NCBI RefSeq assembly: GCF_009363115.1
Contig: NZ_CP045298.1
Location: 945,001 to 1,009,000 of the forward strand
Direction of reading: 5' to 3'
From: Paenibacillus brasilensis
GTDB lineage: Bacteria > Bacillota > Bacilli > Paenibacillales > Paenibacillaceae
DNA length: 64,000 nucleotides
The notes under the pieces were generated by a model. The model was given only the letters and a program-made list of their open reading frames with translations, did no database searches and was not told the DNA's origin. Positions within the stretch are counted from its first letter, which is position 1. Each line of letters begins with the position of its first letter. Made by a program: the position numbers and the translations under genes. Of this stretch, positions 16,956 through 27,362 are shown one piece after another.

Positions 16956-17648
16956 TTATATCAGACCTTGCTCCTTCAAACTTACAAAGGTCCCGTCCCC
17001 GATCACAATATGATCGAGCACGTCGATACCCACAATGTTGCCCGCATCCATCAGGCGGCGGGTCAACTGGACATCCTCCGGGCTTGGCTTCGGATCACCG
17101 CTCGGATGGTTATGAGCGCAAATAATCGAAGCACTGCTGCATTTGATTGCCGCCCGAAACACTTCACGAGGATGCACGATGGCGGAATTCAGGCTGCCCA
17201 TTGATAGTGTTTCCTGGGCAATGACATGATTTTTAGTATTTAGGAACAAGCATACAAAATGCTCTTTCTGCAAATAACGAAGCTGCTCAAACAGCAGATC
17301 TGCCACATCCCGCGGGCAGCTGATCACGGGGGTCTCCAAATGGCGGGACAATGCTAATCTGCGCCCCAGTTCAATACCCGCTTTTAGCTGTATCGCTTTA
17401 GCATTTCCAATGCCCTTAATCTGGGTCAGCTCGCTCAGACTCATATCCACCAGTTGACGCAAATTCCCCGCCTGCTGCAAAATACGCTGCGCTAAATGCA
17501 CCGACGACTCATTTTGTGTTCCTGTACGCAGCAATATTGCCAGCAACTCCGCGTTGCTCAAGGCATCCGCCCCATATGTCATCATGCGCTCTCTTGGTCG
17601 TTCTTCATGGGGGAGGTCGCGAAGCATCGGTATTGGCGACTCCAACAT
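16956..17648 (-). CDS. radC: RadC family protein (JAMM metalloprotease fold)
   Basis: A 230-aa RadC/YsxA protein, traditionally linked to DNA repair though the biochemical role is unclear. An N-terminal helix-hairpin-helix region (MSLSELTQIKGIGNAKAIQL) precedes the JAMM zinc motif HNHPSGDPKPSPED near residues 170-185. I start at MLESPIPMLRD (17648), with AAGGGG upstream; an open extension reaches into the end of maf. It is 13 nt downstream of maf, as in B. subtilis. Confidence 0.93.
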   Translation of the reverse strand: MLESPIPMLRDLPHEERPRERMMTYGADALSNAELLAILLRTGTQNESSVHLAQRILQQAGNLRQLVDMSLSELTQIKGIGNAKAIQLKAGIELGRRLALSRHLETPVISCPRDVADLLFEQLRYLQKEHFVCLFLNTKNHVIAQETLSMGSLNSAIVHPREVFRAAIKCSSASIICAHNHPSGDPKPSPEDVQLTRRLMDAGNIVGIDVLDHIVIGDGTFVSLKEQGLI

Positions 17649-17661
17649 ATGTTTATCCCCT

Positions 17662-18270
17662 TTAAGGACGCAGCACATCCACTCCAAAATCGGACAGCAT
17701 GTCCGACAGCAGGGAAAGCGGCAATCCTACGACGTTAAAATAACAACCCTGAATCGATTCCACCAGCGTAGCACCCATACCCTGAATGCCATATGCTCCT
17801 GCCTTGTCAGACGGCTCACCTGTATTCACATACGCCACTATTTGCTCATGGCTCAGAGGTTTCATTGTAACCTCCGTTTGGCGATGTCTGACAAGCGTTT
17901 TGCCGGTTACGGTATGTATGCAGGCCACCCCGGTGTACACAAGGTGTGTTCTTCCCTGCAATACAGTCAGCATACGAACCGCGTCCGCATGGTCAGCAGG
18001 TTTGCCCAATACCAAACCATCCAGCACGACAATGGTATCACTCCCAATCACCAGTCCAGCTTCTTCGGACTGAGCGGCAACGTTCACGACCGCTTCAGCT
18101 TTACGTGCCGCAAGGGTCTCCACAATTTGCTGAGGCGTCCAGCTCTCAGGCGTGCTCTCATCCGCATGACTCGGCATCACCTCAAAGGGGAGTCTCAAAA
18201 ATGCGAGCAATTCCTTCCTTCTCGGTGAAGTCGATGCCAGAATAATGCGGGGTGTAATTTTCCCGTCCAT
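17662..18270 (-). CDS. maf: Maf family nucleoside triphosphate pyrophosphatase
   Basis: A 202-aa Maf protein; the family hydrolyses dTTP/UTP or modified nucleotides and is linked to septum formation in B. subtilis. Visible blocks are LASTSPRRKELLAFL at residues 11-25, IGSDTIVVLDGLVLGKP and YVNTGEPSDKAGAYGIQG. AAGGAG precedes the ATG. It sits between the DUF4321 gene and radC, within the usual maf-radC-mreB order. Confidence 0.95.
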   Translation of the reverse strand: MDGKITPRIILASTSPRRKELLAFLRLPFEVMPSHADESTPESWTPQQIVETLAARKAEAVVNVAAQSEEAGLVIGSDTIVVLDGLVLGKPADHADAVRMLTVLQGRTHLVYTGVACIHTVTGKTLVRHRQTEVTMKPLSHEQIVAYVNTGEPSDKAGAYGIQGMGATLVESIQGCYFNVVGLPLSLLSDMLSDFGVDVLRP

Positions 18271-18292
18271 AAGGGAAGCTCCTTTTCATCAG

Positions 18293-18535
18293 TTAGAGCC
18301 TGCGATACAGCCAGAACGCGGCGATGATGCCGATCAGACTAAGCAGGCTCAATTCAAAATTTATCGTTATGTTGTAACTGATAATATCCAGATCCGCTCT
18401 CGGCGACCAGGATATCGTAGTGGGGTGGGTCAGAAAGGAAAGGACTTTGAACGATTGAAGGGCCTTGGCAATCCATGCGCCCAAAAGCCAACCGAGCAAC
18501 AAAAACAATATAAGCATTCCTACATTTTTTTTCAT
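18293..18535 (-). CDS. Small membrane protein, DUF4321-like
   Basis: An 80-aa protein with two hydrophobic segments (residues 5-22 and about 58-77). The MKKNVGMLILFLLLGWLLGA start resembles the DUF4321 family, which is often encoded next to maf in Firmicutes. No catalytic motif is visible. I start at the ATG at 18535, with GAGGGA 8 nt upstream, and ignore a 20-codon open extension. It is 22 nt upstream of maf and probably cotranscribed. The function is unknown. Confidence 0.75.
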   Translation of the reverse strand: MKKNVGMLILFLLLGWLLGAWIAKALQSFKVLSFLTHPTTISWSPRADLDIISYNITINFELSLLSLIGIIAAFWLYRRL

Positions 18536-18599
18536 CCTGATCTTCCCTCGCCATTTTTTGACACCTTCATTATTATACGGTGATTTGTACTGCAATACA

Positions 18600-18644
18600 A
18601 ACAGAAATCCGGCATGGGGAACTATTTCCAGTTCCCTGCCGGAA
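18600..18644 (-). terminator. Rho-independent terminator after the SPOR-domain gene
   Basis: TCCGGCA and TGCCGGA, with inner GGGAAC/GTTCCC, form a long stem on the minus strand, followed by TTTCTGTTTG. It begins 13 nt beyond the stop of the SPOR gene. Confidence 0.8.
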
Positions 18645-18656
18645 AATATGGTTAGT

Positions 18657-19928
18657 CTATTGTTTTATGAATTGAATAAATTCATTCTCACGCAAAACAT
18701 ATTCCATCATGGAGGACTGAATCTCCCAAATGTGCTCCTTGGCTGTGTTCTTGTTATATTCTCCAAGTGCAGAGACTGCACTGTTCATCGCCTTTTCCAG
18801 CGAAGCCACAGAGGCAGCCGCTTCCTTCGGAAGACCGGAGGGAAGTGCAGCGATATTTTGCGTCCACTGCTGATGAAGATCATTCAGCCCCTTCATTTCA
18901 GAGACTGATACCGCAGTTGGACCGCCATCTCCGAGCAGAGATGAGCTAAGTCCGCTCAGCTTGCTTACTAATGTGCCGCTTAACTGAAAAAAGGCTGTGA
19001 GCTTTTCACCTTCGCCTGTATAGGCGGCTTTTTCCAATCCAGGCAATCGAAGCTCACGAACATACAGTTCGACGCCTTGCGTCTTCAATTGATTGCTGAG
19101 CAGCTTGGCCTGCTCCCTGTCCGGTGATATTCCTGCATAAACCCGATTTTGATCCTCGGCATCCCCTCCGGCAGCAATGCCTGCCTTCAACAGTTCTTCT
19201 TTGGCTTGCAAGGCCCGTTCTGGAGTGCTGAAAACCCCGTACTGCAGCAAGTAATAGGTTTGGGGAGGCACTTGAGCCGTTACGACATTGACGGGGTTAG
19301 TATTCTCTTTTGCGGACGGTGTATCTGTGCTAACAGATTCATTAAAGACTGGCAAGGCCTGCTCTGCTGAGGATTCTGATCCCGGGACGATTCCGCCTCC
19401 GTTAAACAGCAGCAACATGATATATCCAAACATCCCTCCAGTCACCAGTGCGCTGGCTACTGAGCCGATCAACTTCCATCTGGAGGGGTGGGGCGGGCGT
19501 TTCCGGTACTCTTGACCGGAATGATAAGTTTCCCCATCTCTACCCTCTTCCCGGCCATCTGGCAGAACGTCTGCATCCGACCAGGAAGCTGCCGAACGGC
19601 CAAAGGGGTCGTCCCATCCCTCCTGTACCCTCAACGGCGAAGCAAAACGTCGGGTTGTAGCATTTATATTCACACTCACAGGTTCATCAAGTTTCTCTTT
19701 TTGCGTATGTTCAATATTTTCTCCCATCCCGCTAATCCGTTTCGTGCTTTCATGCAGGTTAACGCTTTGAAACTGCTTTTCATTTTGATGTAATCCCGTA
19801 TCTCTAATCGTTTCACTCCGTTCGCTTGCAATTAGCCCGTTTTTGTACGGAAGCACCTGTAGCTTTTCCTCCCGCTTTGTCTCAGGCAGCTGTTGATCGA
19901 ACCGGAATGTCATCTTGGCCTTGTTCAC
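18657..19928 (-). CDS. SpoIIB-like SPOR-domain membrane protein
   Basis: A 423-aa bitopic protein: a long polar cytoplasmic region (residues 1-150), one transmembrane helix at about 153-175 (LIGSVASALVTGGMFGYIML), a linker, a SPOR domain at about 222-294 (YYLLQYGVFSTPERALQAKE, VYAGISPDREQAKLL) and a helical C-terminal domain. SPOR domains bind denuded septal glycans. In B. subtilis the SPOR protein SpoIIB, needed for engulfment, lies just upstream of maf; position and architecture here suggest the equivalent, although the protein is longer. I choose the GTG at 19928 because AAGGAGGG is 9 nt upstream; an ATG at 19952 lacks one. Confidence 0.7.
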   Translation of the reverse strand: MNKAKMTFRFDQQLPETKREEKLQVLPYKNGLIASERSETIRDTGLHQNEKQFQSVNLHESTKRISGMGENIEHTQKEKLDEPVSVNINATTRRFASPLRVQEGWDDPFGRSAASWSDADVLPDGREEGRDGETYHSGQEYRKRPPHPSRWKLIGSVASALVTGGMFGYIMLLLFNGGGIVPGSESSAEQALPVFNESVSTDTPSAKENTNPVNVVTAQVPPQTYYLLQYGVFSTPERALQAKEELLKAGIAAGGDAEDQNRVYAGISPDREQAKLLSNQLKTQGVELYVRELRLPGLEKAAYTGEGEKLTAFFQLSGTLVSKLSGLSSSLLGDGGPTAVSVSEMKGLNDLHQQWTQNIAALPSGLPKEAAASVASLEKAMNSAVSALGEYNKNTAKEHIWEIQSSMMEYVLRENEFIQFIKQ

Positions 19929-20008
19929 GGATGCACTCCCTCCTTGTCCCATACTTCCTCATAGTTTGTTGTATGAGCCAAGCTAAGAAAATATGCCTCC
20001 AGCAATAC

Positions 20009-20052
20009 AAAAAAAGGTATCCCGGAACATATTCAATGTTCGGGATACCTTT
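20009..20052 (-). terminator. Rho-independent terminator after murC
   Basis: AAAGGTATCCCG and CGGGATACCTTT form a long stem (extended by GAACAT/ATGTTC), followed on the minus strand by T7. It separates murC from the SPOR gene. Confidence 0.92.
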
Positions 20053-20095
20053 GTATAATTTTCATTCATCGGCATAGCTTAACATGTTGTACTTA

Positions 20096-21478
20096 TTACG
20101 CTTGAGGTTCACGAAGATGGCGCGCTAACGCGTCGCCTGCTTTCCAGATGTCTCCTGCACCCATCGTCAGCACAAGATCACCAGGCTGTAGCCGATCTTT
20201 CAACTCCTCGATCACAGCTTCTTTGGTCGGCAAATAGATCGCATTGGCATTGCTGTTTTGGACGATCAAATCCACCAGCTTGGAAGAATGCACGCCTTCA
20301 ATCTGTTTTTCTCCCGCTGGTGAATAAATGTCGGTAATAATGACTTCATTCGCTTCACTAAACGCACGGCTGAACGCATCTAGCAGAAAAAAGGTACGGC
20401 TGTAGCGTTGCGGCTGGAACACAGCAATAATACGCTTGCCTGTCGCTCTCGCTGCACTAATCGTAGCCTCAATCTCTGTTGGATGATGCGCATAGTCATC
20501 AATAACCAGAATGTCATTGCTTTCACCCAGCACTTGAAAACGGCGCTTGGCTCCGTGAAATTCCAGAATGGAAGCAGCGATTTGATCGAATGGAATCCCT
20601 GCTTCCAAGCACGAAATTACAGTAGCCATCGCGTTGTACATGTTGTGTCTGCCTGGTACAGACAATTCGATCGTTCCGAGCGCTGTCCCTTTACGGCTCA
20701 TGGTAAAGCTTAATCGACGGTCGCCTAATTGGATATCTGTCGCCATATAATCTGACTCATGCTCCACTCCGTAGGTAATGACCCGAGTTTGAAGCTGCGG
20801 TATCATCTCGCGGATGTTCTGATCATCTGCACATACAATGGCCGCACCATCTGGCCGTATTTGACTTAAAAACTGTACATAGGCACTTTTCAAACGATTA
20901 AAGTCGCCATCGTAATTTTCCAAATGATCTGCTTCGATGTTGGTTACGATACCTTGCCATGGATGATATTGCAGAAAAGAGCCATCGCTCTCATCCGCCT
21001 CAGCAACAACAAACTCGCTTTTACCCGCTTTGGCATTCGTACCCAAATTCGTGATTTCACCGCCAATGATATACGTTGGATCGACATTACATCTCTCCAT
21101 AACCAAGGCAATCATCGAAGAGGTTGTCGTTTTACCGTGCGCCCCTGCAACAGCCACTCCCTTACGTTCGTTAAGCAAGCGAGCCAGCATCTGTGAACGG
21201 TGCAGAGTTGGAATATTCAATTCTTCTGCTGCCACCCGCTCTACGTTGTCACGAGACAATGCCGTTGAATAGACGACGATATCCGCACCTGCAATATGTT
21301 CAGGGGTGTGTCCGATATATATTTTTGCGCCTTTTGCCGCTAATTTTTCTGTCAGCTCTTGTGATGCCACATCTGAGCCAGTTACGGTATAACCCATCTC
21401 CAGCATGACCCGAGCAATCGCGCTCATCCCGTAGCCGCCGATACCGATAAAATGAACATGTTCCGAAGTAATCAACAA
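20096..21478 (-). CDS. murC: UDP-N-acetylmuramate--L-alanine ligase
   Basis: Adds the first stem-peptide residue in peptidoglycan synthesis. The 460-aa protein has the Rossmann-like start [18 protein letters not shown], the ATP loop [17 protein letters not shown] near residue 110, the [10 protein letters not shown] block and [14 protein letters not shown]. The start is TTG (two consecutive TTG codons) with AAGGTTGG upstream. It is 3 nt after folC. In B. subtilis murC is elsewhere, so this is a local rearrangement. Confidence 0.96.
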   Translation of the reverse strand: MLITSEHVHFIGIGGYGMSAIARVMLEMGYTVTGSDVASQELTEKLAAKGAKIYIGHTPEHIAGADIVVYSTALSRDNVERVAAEELNIPTLHRSQMLARLLNERKGVAVAGAHGKTTTSSMIALVMERCNVDPTYIIGGEITNLGTNAKAGKSEFVVAEADESDGSFLQYHPWQGIVTNIEADHLENYDGDFNRLKSAYVQFLSQIRPDGAAIVCADDQNIREMIPQLQTRVITYGVEHESDYMATDIQLGDRRLSFTMSRKGTALGTIELSVPGRHNMYNAMATVISCLEAGIPFDQIAASILEFHGAKRRFQVLGESNDILVIDDYAHHPTEIEATISAARATGKRIIAVFQPQRYSRTFFLLDAFSRAFSEANEVIITDIYSPAGEKQIEGVHSSKLVDLIVQNSNANAIYLPTKEAVIEELKDRLQPGDLVLTMGAGDIWKAGDALARHLREPQA

Positions 21479-21481
21479 ATT

Positions 21482-22858
21482 TCACCAACCTTTTTCCGAA
21501 TCGGTTTGATACATAAGGGTAGCCCGTACATCCGCAATGAGATACAGCGTGCCGGACACCACCCCCAGATCCTCCGCTTCCGTATGTGACTGAAGCAGGG
21601 CAAGAGCCTTTTTCCAGTCACCTTCTACAATAATTTTCAAATCCGTTTTGGCATAAGACGGCCGCAGCTTCTCCACGAGATGAGCCAATTCAGCGGCATC
21701 CATTTTGCGGCGGAAATCGGGCTCGGTCAGGATAAGCGTATCCACTAGTGGCAGTATATGCTGCAAGTATGCTTCATGATGCTTGTTTGACAGCATCCCC
21801 ATCATTAAAACCAATTTTCGGTACGAATACAGCTGGGGAAGACTCTTTGCAAGCGTCTGTGCCCCTTCTGGATTATGAGCCCCGTCAATGACAATTCTCG
21901 GCGAGGTGCTGACCTGTTCGAGACGCCCTGCCCAGGTCGTTTGTCTAAAGCCCTCCAGCAGTTCAGCATCGTCCAACACAAAAGCCGTATACTGACGAAG
22001 GACCTCGAGTGCCATCATAGCTCCTGCTGCATTAGCACACTGATGCTCACCTAACAACGCAATGTCGATTTCCATATGCCGGAAGGGTCCCGAGAACGAG
22101 AAAATCTGACCCGATTCGTCCCCGTTAAGCCGTGCATACGTAAACTGTTCTCCTGCCAAATACAGGGTAGCTCCCTGGCTTGCCGCCGTTTCGCGTATAA
22201 CCTGAATAGCCTCGGGCTGGGTAACGCAACTTACAACAGGTACGCCAGGCTTGATAATACCGGCCTTTTCCCTTGCAATCTGATCAAGCGTATCTCCCAG
22301 AATATCCGTATGGTCATAGCCTACATTCGTGATAATCGAGACGATAGGACTCACGATATTAGTTACATCCATCCTTCCCCCGAGACCTGTCTCCCATACC
22401 ACAACATCTGGAAAAGACACCGTAGCATAGTATAGAATAGCCAACGCTGTCGATACCTCAAACATCGTGGGAGATCCCAATTCACTGGCTGCTATTTCCT
22501 TGACCAAAGGGTACAAGCGATTAGTAAGCAAAACCAGTGTCTCATCAGGAATGTCAGTCCCGTTGAATTGAAAACGGTTCGTAAATCGTGTGATGTACGG
22601 AGACGTAAAAGTCCCGACATCGTAACCGCATTTCATTAGGACGGAGGTCAGAAAAGCACAGGTTGAGCCCTTGCCATTGGTACCCGCAACATGCACAAAT
22701 TTCAAATGATGCTGCGGGTCACCCAACATACTCATTAGCTGTTCGATTCGTTCCAGTCCGGGTCTGATTCCAAACGGAATTAATCCGTTAATCCATTCCA
22801 CTGCTTCATCATAGCTTTGTAAAGGAGCAGCTTCGCTGCCCCTGTTCGTATCTGACAT
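21482..22858 (-). CDS. folC: Folylpolyglutamate synthase / dihydrofolate synthase
   Basis: Adds glutamate to dihydropteroate and folates. The 458-aa Mur-ligase-fold protein shows the family start EAVEWINGLIPFGIRPGLER, the P-loop VAGTNGKGSTCAFLTSVL near residue 60, FTSPYITRFTNRFQFNG and IDGAHNPEGAQTLAKSL. I start at the ATG at 22858 with AAGGTG upstream. It follows valS by 36 nt, the same valS-folC order as B. subtilis. Confidence 0.95.
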   Translation of the reverse strand: MSDTNRGSEAAPLQSYDEAVEWINGLIPFGIRPGLERIEQLMSMLGDPQHHLKFVHVAGTNGKGSTCAFLTSVLMKCGYDVGTFTSPYITRFTNRFQFNGTDIPDETLVLLTNRLYPLVKEIAASELGSPTMFEVSTALAILYYATVSFPDVVVWETGLGGRMDVTNIVSPIVSIITNVGYDHTDILGDTLDQIAREKAGIIKPGVPVVSCVTQPEAIQVIRETAASQGATLYLAGEQFTYARLNGDESGQIFSFSGPFRHMEIDIALLGEHQCANAAGAMMALEVLRQYTAFVLDDAELLEGFRQTTWAGRLEQVSTSPRIVIDGAHNPEGAQTLAKSLPQLYSYRKLVLMMGMLSNKHHEAYLQHILPLVDTLILTEPDFRRKMDAAELAHLVEKLRPSYAKTDLKIIVEGDWKKALALLQSHTEAEDLGVVSGTLYLIADVRATLMYQTDSEKGW

Positions 22859-22894
22859 CCTCTTCACCTTCAGGTCATTTTATAGTGAGTGAAA

Positions 22895-25561
22895 TTATCC
22901 CTTGAGTTCTTCAATACGTGCGATAACTTTGGCGCGCTTATCGGAGTAATCAGCTTGTTTCGCCTTCTCCTCCTCGATGACTTTAGCTGGTGCCTTAGCC
23001 ACGAAACCTTGGTTGGAAAGCTTTTTCTCCACGCGCTCCACTTCACTGTTCAAATGCTGAAGCTCTTTTTCAAGTCTGCTAATTTCCTGGGCAATATCAA
23101 GCAGTCCGGCCAATGGCAGGTATAGCTCTGCGCCGCTGACTACAGATGTCATGGCTTTATCTGGAACGGAGATCTCCAATCCCGCGTCGAATTCGGATGT
23201 ATTGCAGAATCGGCGTACATATTCCGCATTGCGGTTAATGATATCAAGAACGGCTTGATCGCCAGGTTTTATGAGCAATTCAACCTTTTTGCTCATCGGT
23301 ACGTTAACTTCAGCGCGGATATTGCGCACGGCGCGAATCACGTCGATCAGCAAATTCATTTCAGCTACCGCATCCTTATCCTCAAAAGCCGGATCATACA
23401 CAGGCCAAGCGGCCAGTGTAATCGTTTCGCCTTCATGCGGAAGATGCTGCCATATTTCCTCGGAGATAAACGGCATGAACGGATGAATCATGCGCAATGT
23501 CCGATCCAGTACATATGCCAGTACAGACTGTGTTTTCTTTTTCGCCTCTGCGTTGTCGCCATATAGGGAAAGCTTCGCAAACTCAATGTACCAGTCGCAC
23601 AAATCATCCCAAATAAAGTTATACAGAAGGCGGCCTGTCTCGCCAAATTCATAAGCATCTATTAGACGCGTAATGTCACGTGAAGTTTCGTTCAGGCGGT
23701 GGAGAATCCAACGATCAGCAGTGCTCAAATCACCGGTGATGTCGATATCCGCCGCAGTAACACCCTCCAGATTCATCAGTGCAAAGCGGGATGCATTCCA
23801 GATTTTATTGGCAAAGTTGCGGGCTTGCTCCACTCGTTCCCAACGGAAACGAAGATCTTGTCCAGGCGTACTGCTGGTGGAAATCATATAACGCATGGCG
23901 TCCGTGCCATATTGGTCGATTACGTCGAGCGGATCAACACCATTGCCGAGGGATTTGGACATTTTTCTACCGTCCGCATCACGAACCAGGCCATGCATGA
24001 GCACGTCCTTGAACGGAATCTCTTCCGTAAACTCCAGTGCGGTAAAGATCATCCGCGACACCCAGAAATAAATAATGTCATAGCCTGTAACCAGGACATT
24101 GGTCGGGTAATAGCGTTGGAGATCCTCGGTCTGCTCAGGCCAGCCCAGTGTCGAAAACGGCCACAAAGCAGAGCTGAACCATGTATCCAGCACGTCCTCA
24201 TCCTGTTTCAGCTTTCTGCCAGCATATTCAGGCAAGGTTGTAGGGTCCTCTACCGAAACAATAATTTCTCCGGTTTCTTCATCGTACCAAGCCGGAATAC
24301 GATGTCCCCACCACAATTGACGGGAAATACACCAGTCACGCACATTTTCAATCCAGTGCAGATAAGTCCGCTCGAAGCGATCCGGTACAAAGTTTACGCC
24401 GTTGCCGGCCTTCTGCACTTCAATCGCTTTAGCTGCCAGAGGCTTCATTTCCACGAACCATTGTGTAGACAGATAAGGTTCTACAACTACACCTGTACGC
24501 TCGCTGTGACCTACCTGGTGCACATGCTCTTCAATACGTATAAGTACACCCTGCTCCTTCAGATCAGCGACGATTTGCTTACGGCAATCGCTGCGATCAA
24601 GGCCCTGATATTTGCCTGCCTCGGCATTCATCGTTCCTGTTTCGTCCATTACCGTAATTTGTGGCAGTTGGTGACGTTGCCCCATTTCAAAGTCGTTCGG
24701 ATCATGAGCTGGTGTAATTTTAACCGCGCCGCTACCAAAATCTTTATCTACATAATCGTCCGCAATAATCGGAATTTCACGCCCAATAATCGGAAGCACC
24801 AGTGTTTTGCCGATCATTTGCTTATACCGTTCATCTTCCGGATGTACAGCGACAGCTGTATCGCCCAGCATCGTTTCAGGACGGGTAGTGGCTACTGTAA
24901 TAAATCCGCTACCGTCTTTCAGTGGATATTGAAGGTGGTACAGATTGCCATTCACCTCTTTATACTCTACTTCAATGTCCGACAATGCCGTACGTGCAGC
25001 AGGGTCCCAGTTAATGATGCGTTTACCGCGATAGATCAGGCCTTTTTTGTACAGCTTTACGAATACCTCGCGTACTGCTTGGGACAGTCCCTCATCCAGC
25101 GTAAAGCGTTCACGAGAATAGTCGAGAGAAAAGCCCATTTTCTCCCATTGATTATGGATATTATCCAGATAAAGATCTTTCCATTCCCATACCTTCTCCA
25201 AAAACTTCTCGCGGCCCAAGTCATACCGTGTCAGACCTTCTTCGCGCAGCTTTTGCTCTACCTTTGTTTGCGTAGCAATACCCGCATGGTCTGCCCCTGG
25301 CAGCCACAAGGCATCATAGCCCTGCATACGCTTGGCGCGGATAATAATATCCTGCAAAGTAAAATCAAGCGCATGTCCGATATGCAGCATCCCCGTCACA
25401 TTCGGTGGTGGAATAACGATTGTAAAAGGCTCTGCCTCCGGATGTTGTCCGGCGCGGAAATAGCCTTTCTCCATCCACGTTTTATACCATTTTTGCTCTG
25501 CTGATTTTGGATCGTACGTTGTTGGCATTTCCAAGGTTGTCTTGTTGTCTTGTTCTGACAT
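22895..25561 (-). CDS. valS: Valyl-tRNA synthetase
   Basis: A class I synthetase charging tRNA-Val. The 888-aa protein has the HIGH motif in [17 protein letters not shown], the CP1 editing domain ([21 protein letters not shown]), the KMSKS loop [17 protein letters not shown], and a C-terminal coiled coil ([20 protein letters not shown]). The start is the ATG at 25561 ([11 protein letters not shown]) with GGGGGT upstream. The leader carries a T-box, so expression should rise when uncharged tRNA-Val accumulates. Confidence 0.98.
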   Translation of the reverse strand: MSEQDNKTTLEMPTTYDPKSAEQKWYKTWMEKGYFRAGQHPEAEPFTIVIPPPNVTGMLHIGHALDFTLQDIIIRAKRMQGYDALWLPGADHAGIATQTKVEQKLREEGLTRYDLGREKFLEKVWEWKDLYLDNIHNQWEKMGFSLDYSRERFTLDEGLSQAVREVFVKLYKKGLIYRGKRIINWDPAARTALSDIEVEYKEVNGNLYHLQYPLKDGSGFITVATTRPETMLGDTAVAVHPEDERYKQMIGKTLVLPIIGREIPIIADDYVDKDFGSGAVKITPAHDPNDFEMGQRHQLPQITVMDETGTMNAEAGKYQGLDRSDCRKQIVADLKEQGVLIRIEEHVHQVGHSERTGVVVEPYLSTQWFVEMKPLAAKAIEVQKAGNGVNFVPDRFERTYLHWIENVRDWCISRQLWWGHRIPAWYDEETGEIIVSVEDPTTLPEYAGRKLKQDEDVLDTWFSSALWPFSTLGWPEQTEDLQRYYPTNVLVTGYDIIYFWVSRMIFTALEFTEEIPFKDVLMHGLVRDADGRKMSKSLGNGVDPLDVIDQYGTDAMRYMISTSSTPGQDLRFRWERVEQARNFANKIWNASRFALMNLEGVTAADIDITGDLSTADRWILHRLNETSRDITRLIDAYEFGETGRLLYNFIWDDLCDWYIEFAKLSLYGDNAEAKKKTQSVLAYVLDRTLRMIHPFMPFISEEIWQHLPHEGETITLAAWPVYDPAFEDKDAVAEMNLLIDVIRAVRNIRAEVNVPMSKKVELLIKPGDQAVLDIINRNAEYVRRFCNTSEFDAGLEISVPDKAMTSVVSGAELYLPLAGLLDIAQEISRLEKELQHLNSEVERVEKKLSNQGFVAKAPAKVIEEEKAKQADYSDKRAKVIARIEELKG

Positions 25562-25593
25562 ATCAGGATACCCCCATGATTTTTTCAATTGGC

Positions 25594-25907
25594 AAATAAA
25601 AAAAGCCCTTCATCCTCAAAGGACGAAAGGCTGTTCTTTCGCGGTACCACCTTTGTTTCACCCCTCGTGTATGTATCCACTGATCCATTACACATGGTGT
25701 GACACTTTATGCAGATAACGGTTGCGGACCGGCCTTATTCTACCGTGAACCTCGTACCTTCCGTTGGAATGACATGAGGAACCGTTCAAACAGGCGACTC
25801 CCGGGTGACTTCGGCCAGTAGCTTCCTGCGGAACCTCACAGCGCTGCAATTCCACTCTCTGAAGGGCTTGCTGCCTACTCTTCCCGATCTCAGTCTTTCA
25901 ATAGCTA
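25594..25907 (-). promoter_or_regulatory. T-box riboswitch (valine) before valS
   Basis: The minus strand carries the T-box core AGGTGGTACCGCG (25652-25640), whose bulge can pair with the tRNA acceptor end. It is followed by a terminator stem (AGCCTTTCGTCC against GGATGAAGGGCT) and T7 ending near 25594. Stem I contains the AGAGAG-type motif and a GAA-GTC-A segment; GUC at 25809-25807 would be the valine specifier codon, matching the downstream gene. The specifier is inferred from sequence and not folded. Confidence 0.93.
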
Positions 25908-25913
25908 TACCAC

Positions 25914-25942
25914 ATCATACATTTCCCATTGACTATAGTCAA
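25914..25942 (-). promoter_or_regulatory. Sigma-A promoter of valS-folC-murC
   Basis: TTGACT (25942-25937), a 17-nt spacer and TATGAT (25919-25914) on the minus strand put the start near 25907, just ahead of the T-box. The -35 box is 30 nt past the spoVID stop. Confidence 0.85.
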
Positions 25943-25971
25943 CACCCGCTGTGCATTTTTCAGTTACTGGA

Positions 25972-27237
25972 TCAAGGGATGTACAATACCTGGCCTTCTT
26001 CCACATGATGCTCCGCCAATCTGTTATACAATTGAAGCTCCCGCGTACTGAGCTGATAGCGGTCAGCTATGGTTTCCAGTGTATCCTCACGTTGCACGAT
26101 GCATAAGCGGACCTTGCGGAAAGGCGTTTCATCCTGCGTATGGAAAAACAGGTTTTTCCACTTGGCATCCTCTCGCTCTTCTTCGGCTTTCTGATTCTGA
26201 TCCTGTGGCTGTTGCTCCAATTGAGACTGATATTCCGCTTCCTTCACCGAACGGCTGGATTGGAGCAGCGACGAGTAGACAACTGTGTCCGGCTCGTCTG
26301 CTCCTTCGTCCTTTTTGCTGTTGAGCGCCACACGCATCTCCGGTTTCTCGTCGGGAGAGGTGTCATAGACCGAATGGTCCACCTGCTCTGACGCTTCAGG
26401 CTTAAAACCATCCACCTGGCTCGTGTGCAATTGCGGCTCCAGATAGCCCCCCGGCTCTGCTAAGGAATGATCTTCAGACTGCAAAGGATCATGCACCACA
26501 TCGGAAGATACAGCAGATACCTTCGGCTCACTTCCCGTCCATGCTTCCTCCTGCTGAACCCCCCATACTTCTGGTGCAGCATGCTCATGCTTTATCTCGG
26601 AGGGGCTATCTTCATCAGCTTTACCCGTCCAAGGCTCGTTGAATCGATTCGAATCTGCAGCTGGTTCATAAGCTTGCTGTTCCGATAACAGTTTCTGTTC
26701 TTCATGGTCCAGTAACGGCTGTTCCCAGGAAGCAAACTCCTGTTGAGTAGAATAGTCCTCTTCCTTCCGATACTCCCCATTATTGGAAAAGGATTGAGTC
26801 TGATGCTCGGGTGCATGCACCACGGTAAATTCCTCATCCAGCCAAACCGCCGTCTCCTCGGCATGCGAGCTTTCCACCCCATGCAGCGAAAGAACACCAG
26901 TGATATTCAGACTACGCAGGGAGAGCAGGTCCACATCAAAATTTTCAATCTCGACCGAAATATCTTCCAATCTTCCTACCCGGTTCAGCGGAATGGTAAT
27001 TTCCACAGGTATCATATGACGAAGCTCGTTCGTTACCTCTTCAGGTGTGCGGTACACGCCCTCCAGCAGCAAATGCCCTCGCAAAGCGGCATGGTCGCCG
27101 TGGGTTACAACCTGAATGCGTGGCAGAAGCTCAATTTCCTCCAACTCAGCAATCCCGGCAGCTTCCTCCGTCAAATGAATGCGTTCATAAATATCAAAAC
27201 GCAAGCCTTGCGGCTGATCATTCTGTTGTTTATTCAA
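25972..27237 (-). CDS. spoVID: Stage VI sporulation protein D, LysM-containing
   Basis: SpoVID is a spore-coat morphogenetic protein that drives coat encasement. The 421-aa product has an N-terminal beta-rich SpoVID domain (residues about 10-150, LRFDIYERIHLTEEAAGIAE), a long acidic low-complexity middle and a C-terminal LysM domain (CIVQREDTLETIADRYQLST). Its gene lies between the hem cluster and valS, as in B. subtilis. The start is TTG at 27237 with AAAGGAGG 9 nt upstream; the nearby ATG overlaps the ribosome binding site. The ysxE gene that separates spoVID from valS in B. subtilis is missing here. Confidence 0.87.
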   Translation of the reverse strand: MNKQQNDQPQGLRFDIYERIHLTEEAAGIAELEEIELLPRIQVVTHGDHAALRGHLLLEGVYRTPEEVTNELRHMIPVEITIPLNRVGRLEDISVEIENFDVDLLSLRSLNITGVLSLHGVESSHAEETAVWLDEEFTVVHAPEHQTQSFSNNGEYRKEEDYSTQQEFASWEQPLLDHEEQKLLSEQQAYEPAADSNRFNEPWTGKADEDSPSEIKHEHAAPEVWGVQQEEAWTGSEPKVSAVSSDVVHDPLQSEDHSLAEPGGYLEPQLHTSQVDGFKPEASEQVDHSVYDTSPDEKPEMRVALNSKKDEGADEPDTVVYSSLLQSSRSVKEAEYQSQLEQQPQDQNQKAEEEREDAKWKNLFFHTQDETPFRKVRLCIVQREDTLETIADRYQLSTRELQLYNRLAEHHVEEGQVLYIP

Positions 27238-27362
27238 GGATGGCATCCTCCTTTGGGCAGCCTCCGCACATCCTCTGACTCCTGTCAGGCGCACGGAAAC
27301 TCCATATTGCAAACCGTTTCTAGGTTCAAGTATATGCGCCAAAATAGAAGGCATGCCATCTT

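Noticed and set aside
23699-25504. 601-codon open frame on the plus strand opposite valS
   Set aside because: It is antisense to an unmistakable valS, has no family motif and is explained by codon bias.
23699-27354. Horizontal island or prophage around valS/spoVID
   Set aside because: All genes there are core Bacillales genes in conserved order; no integrase, att or composition break.
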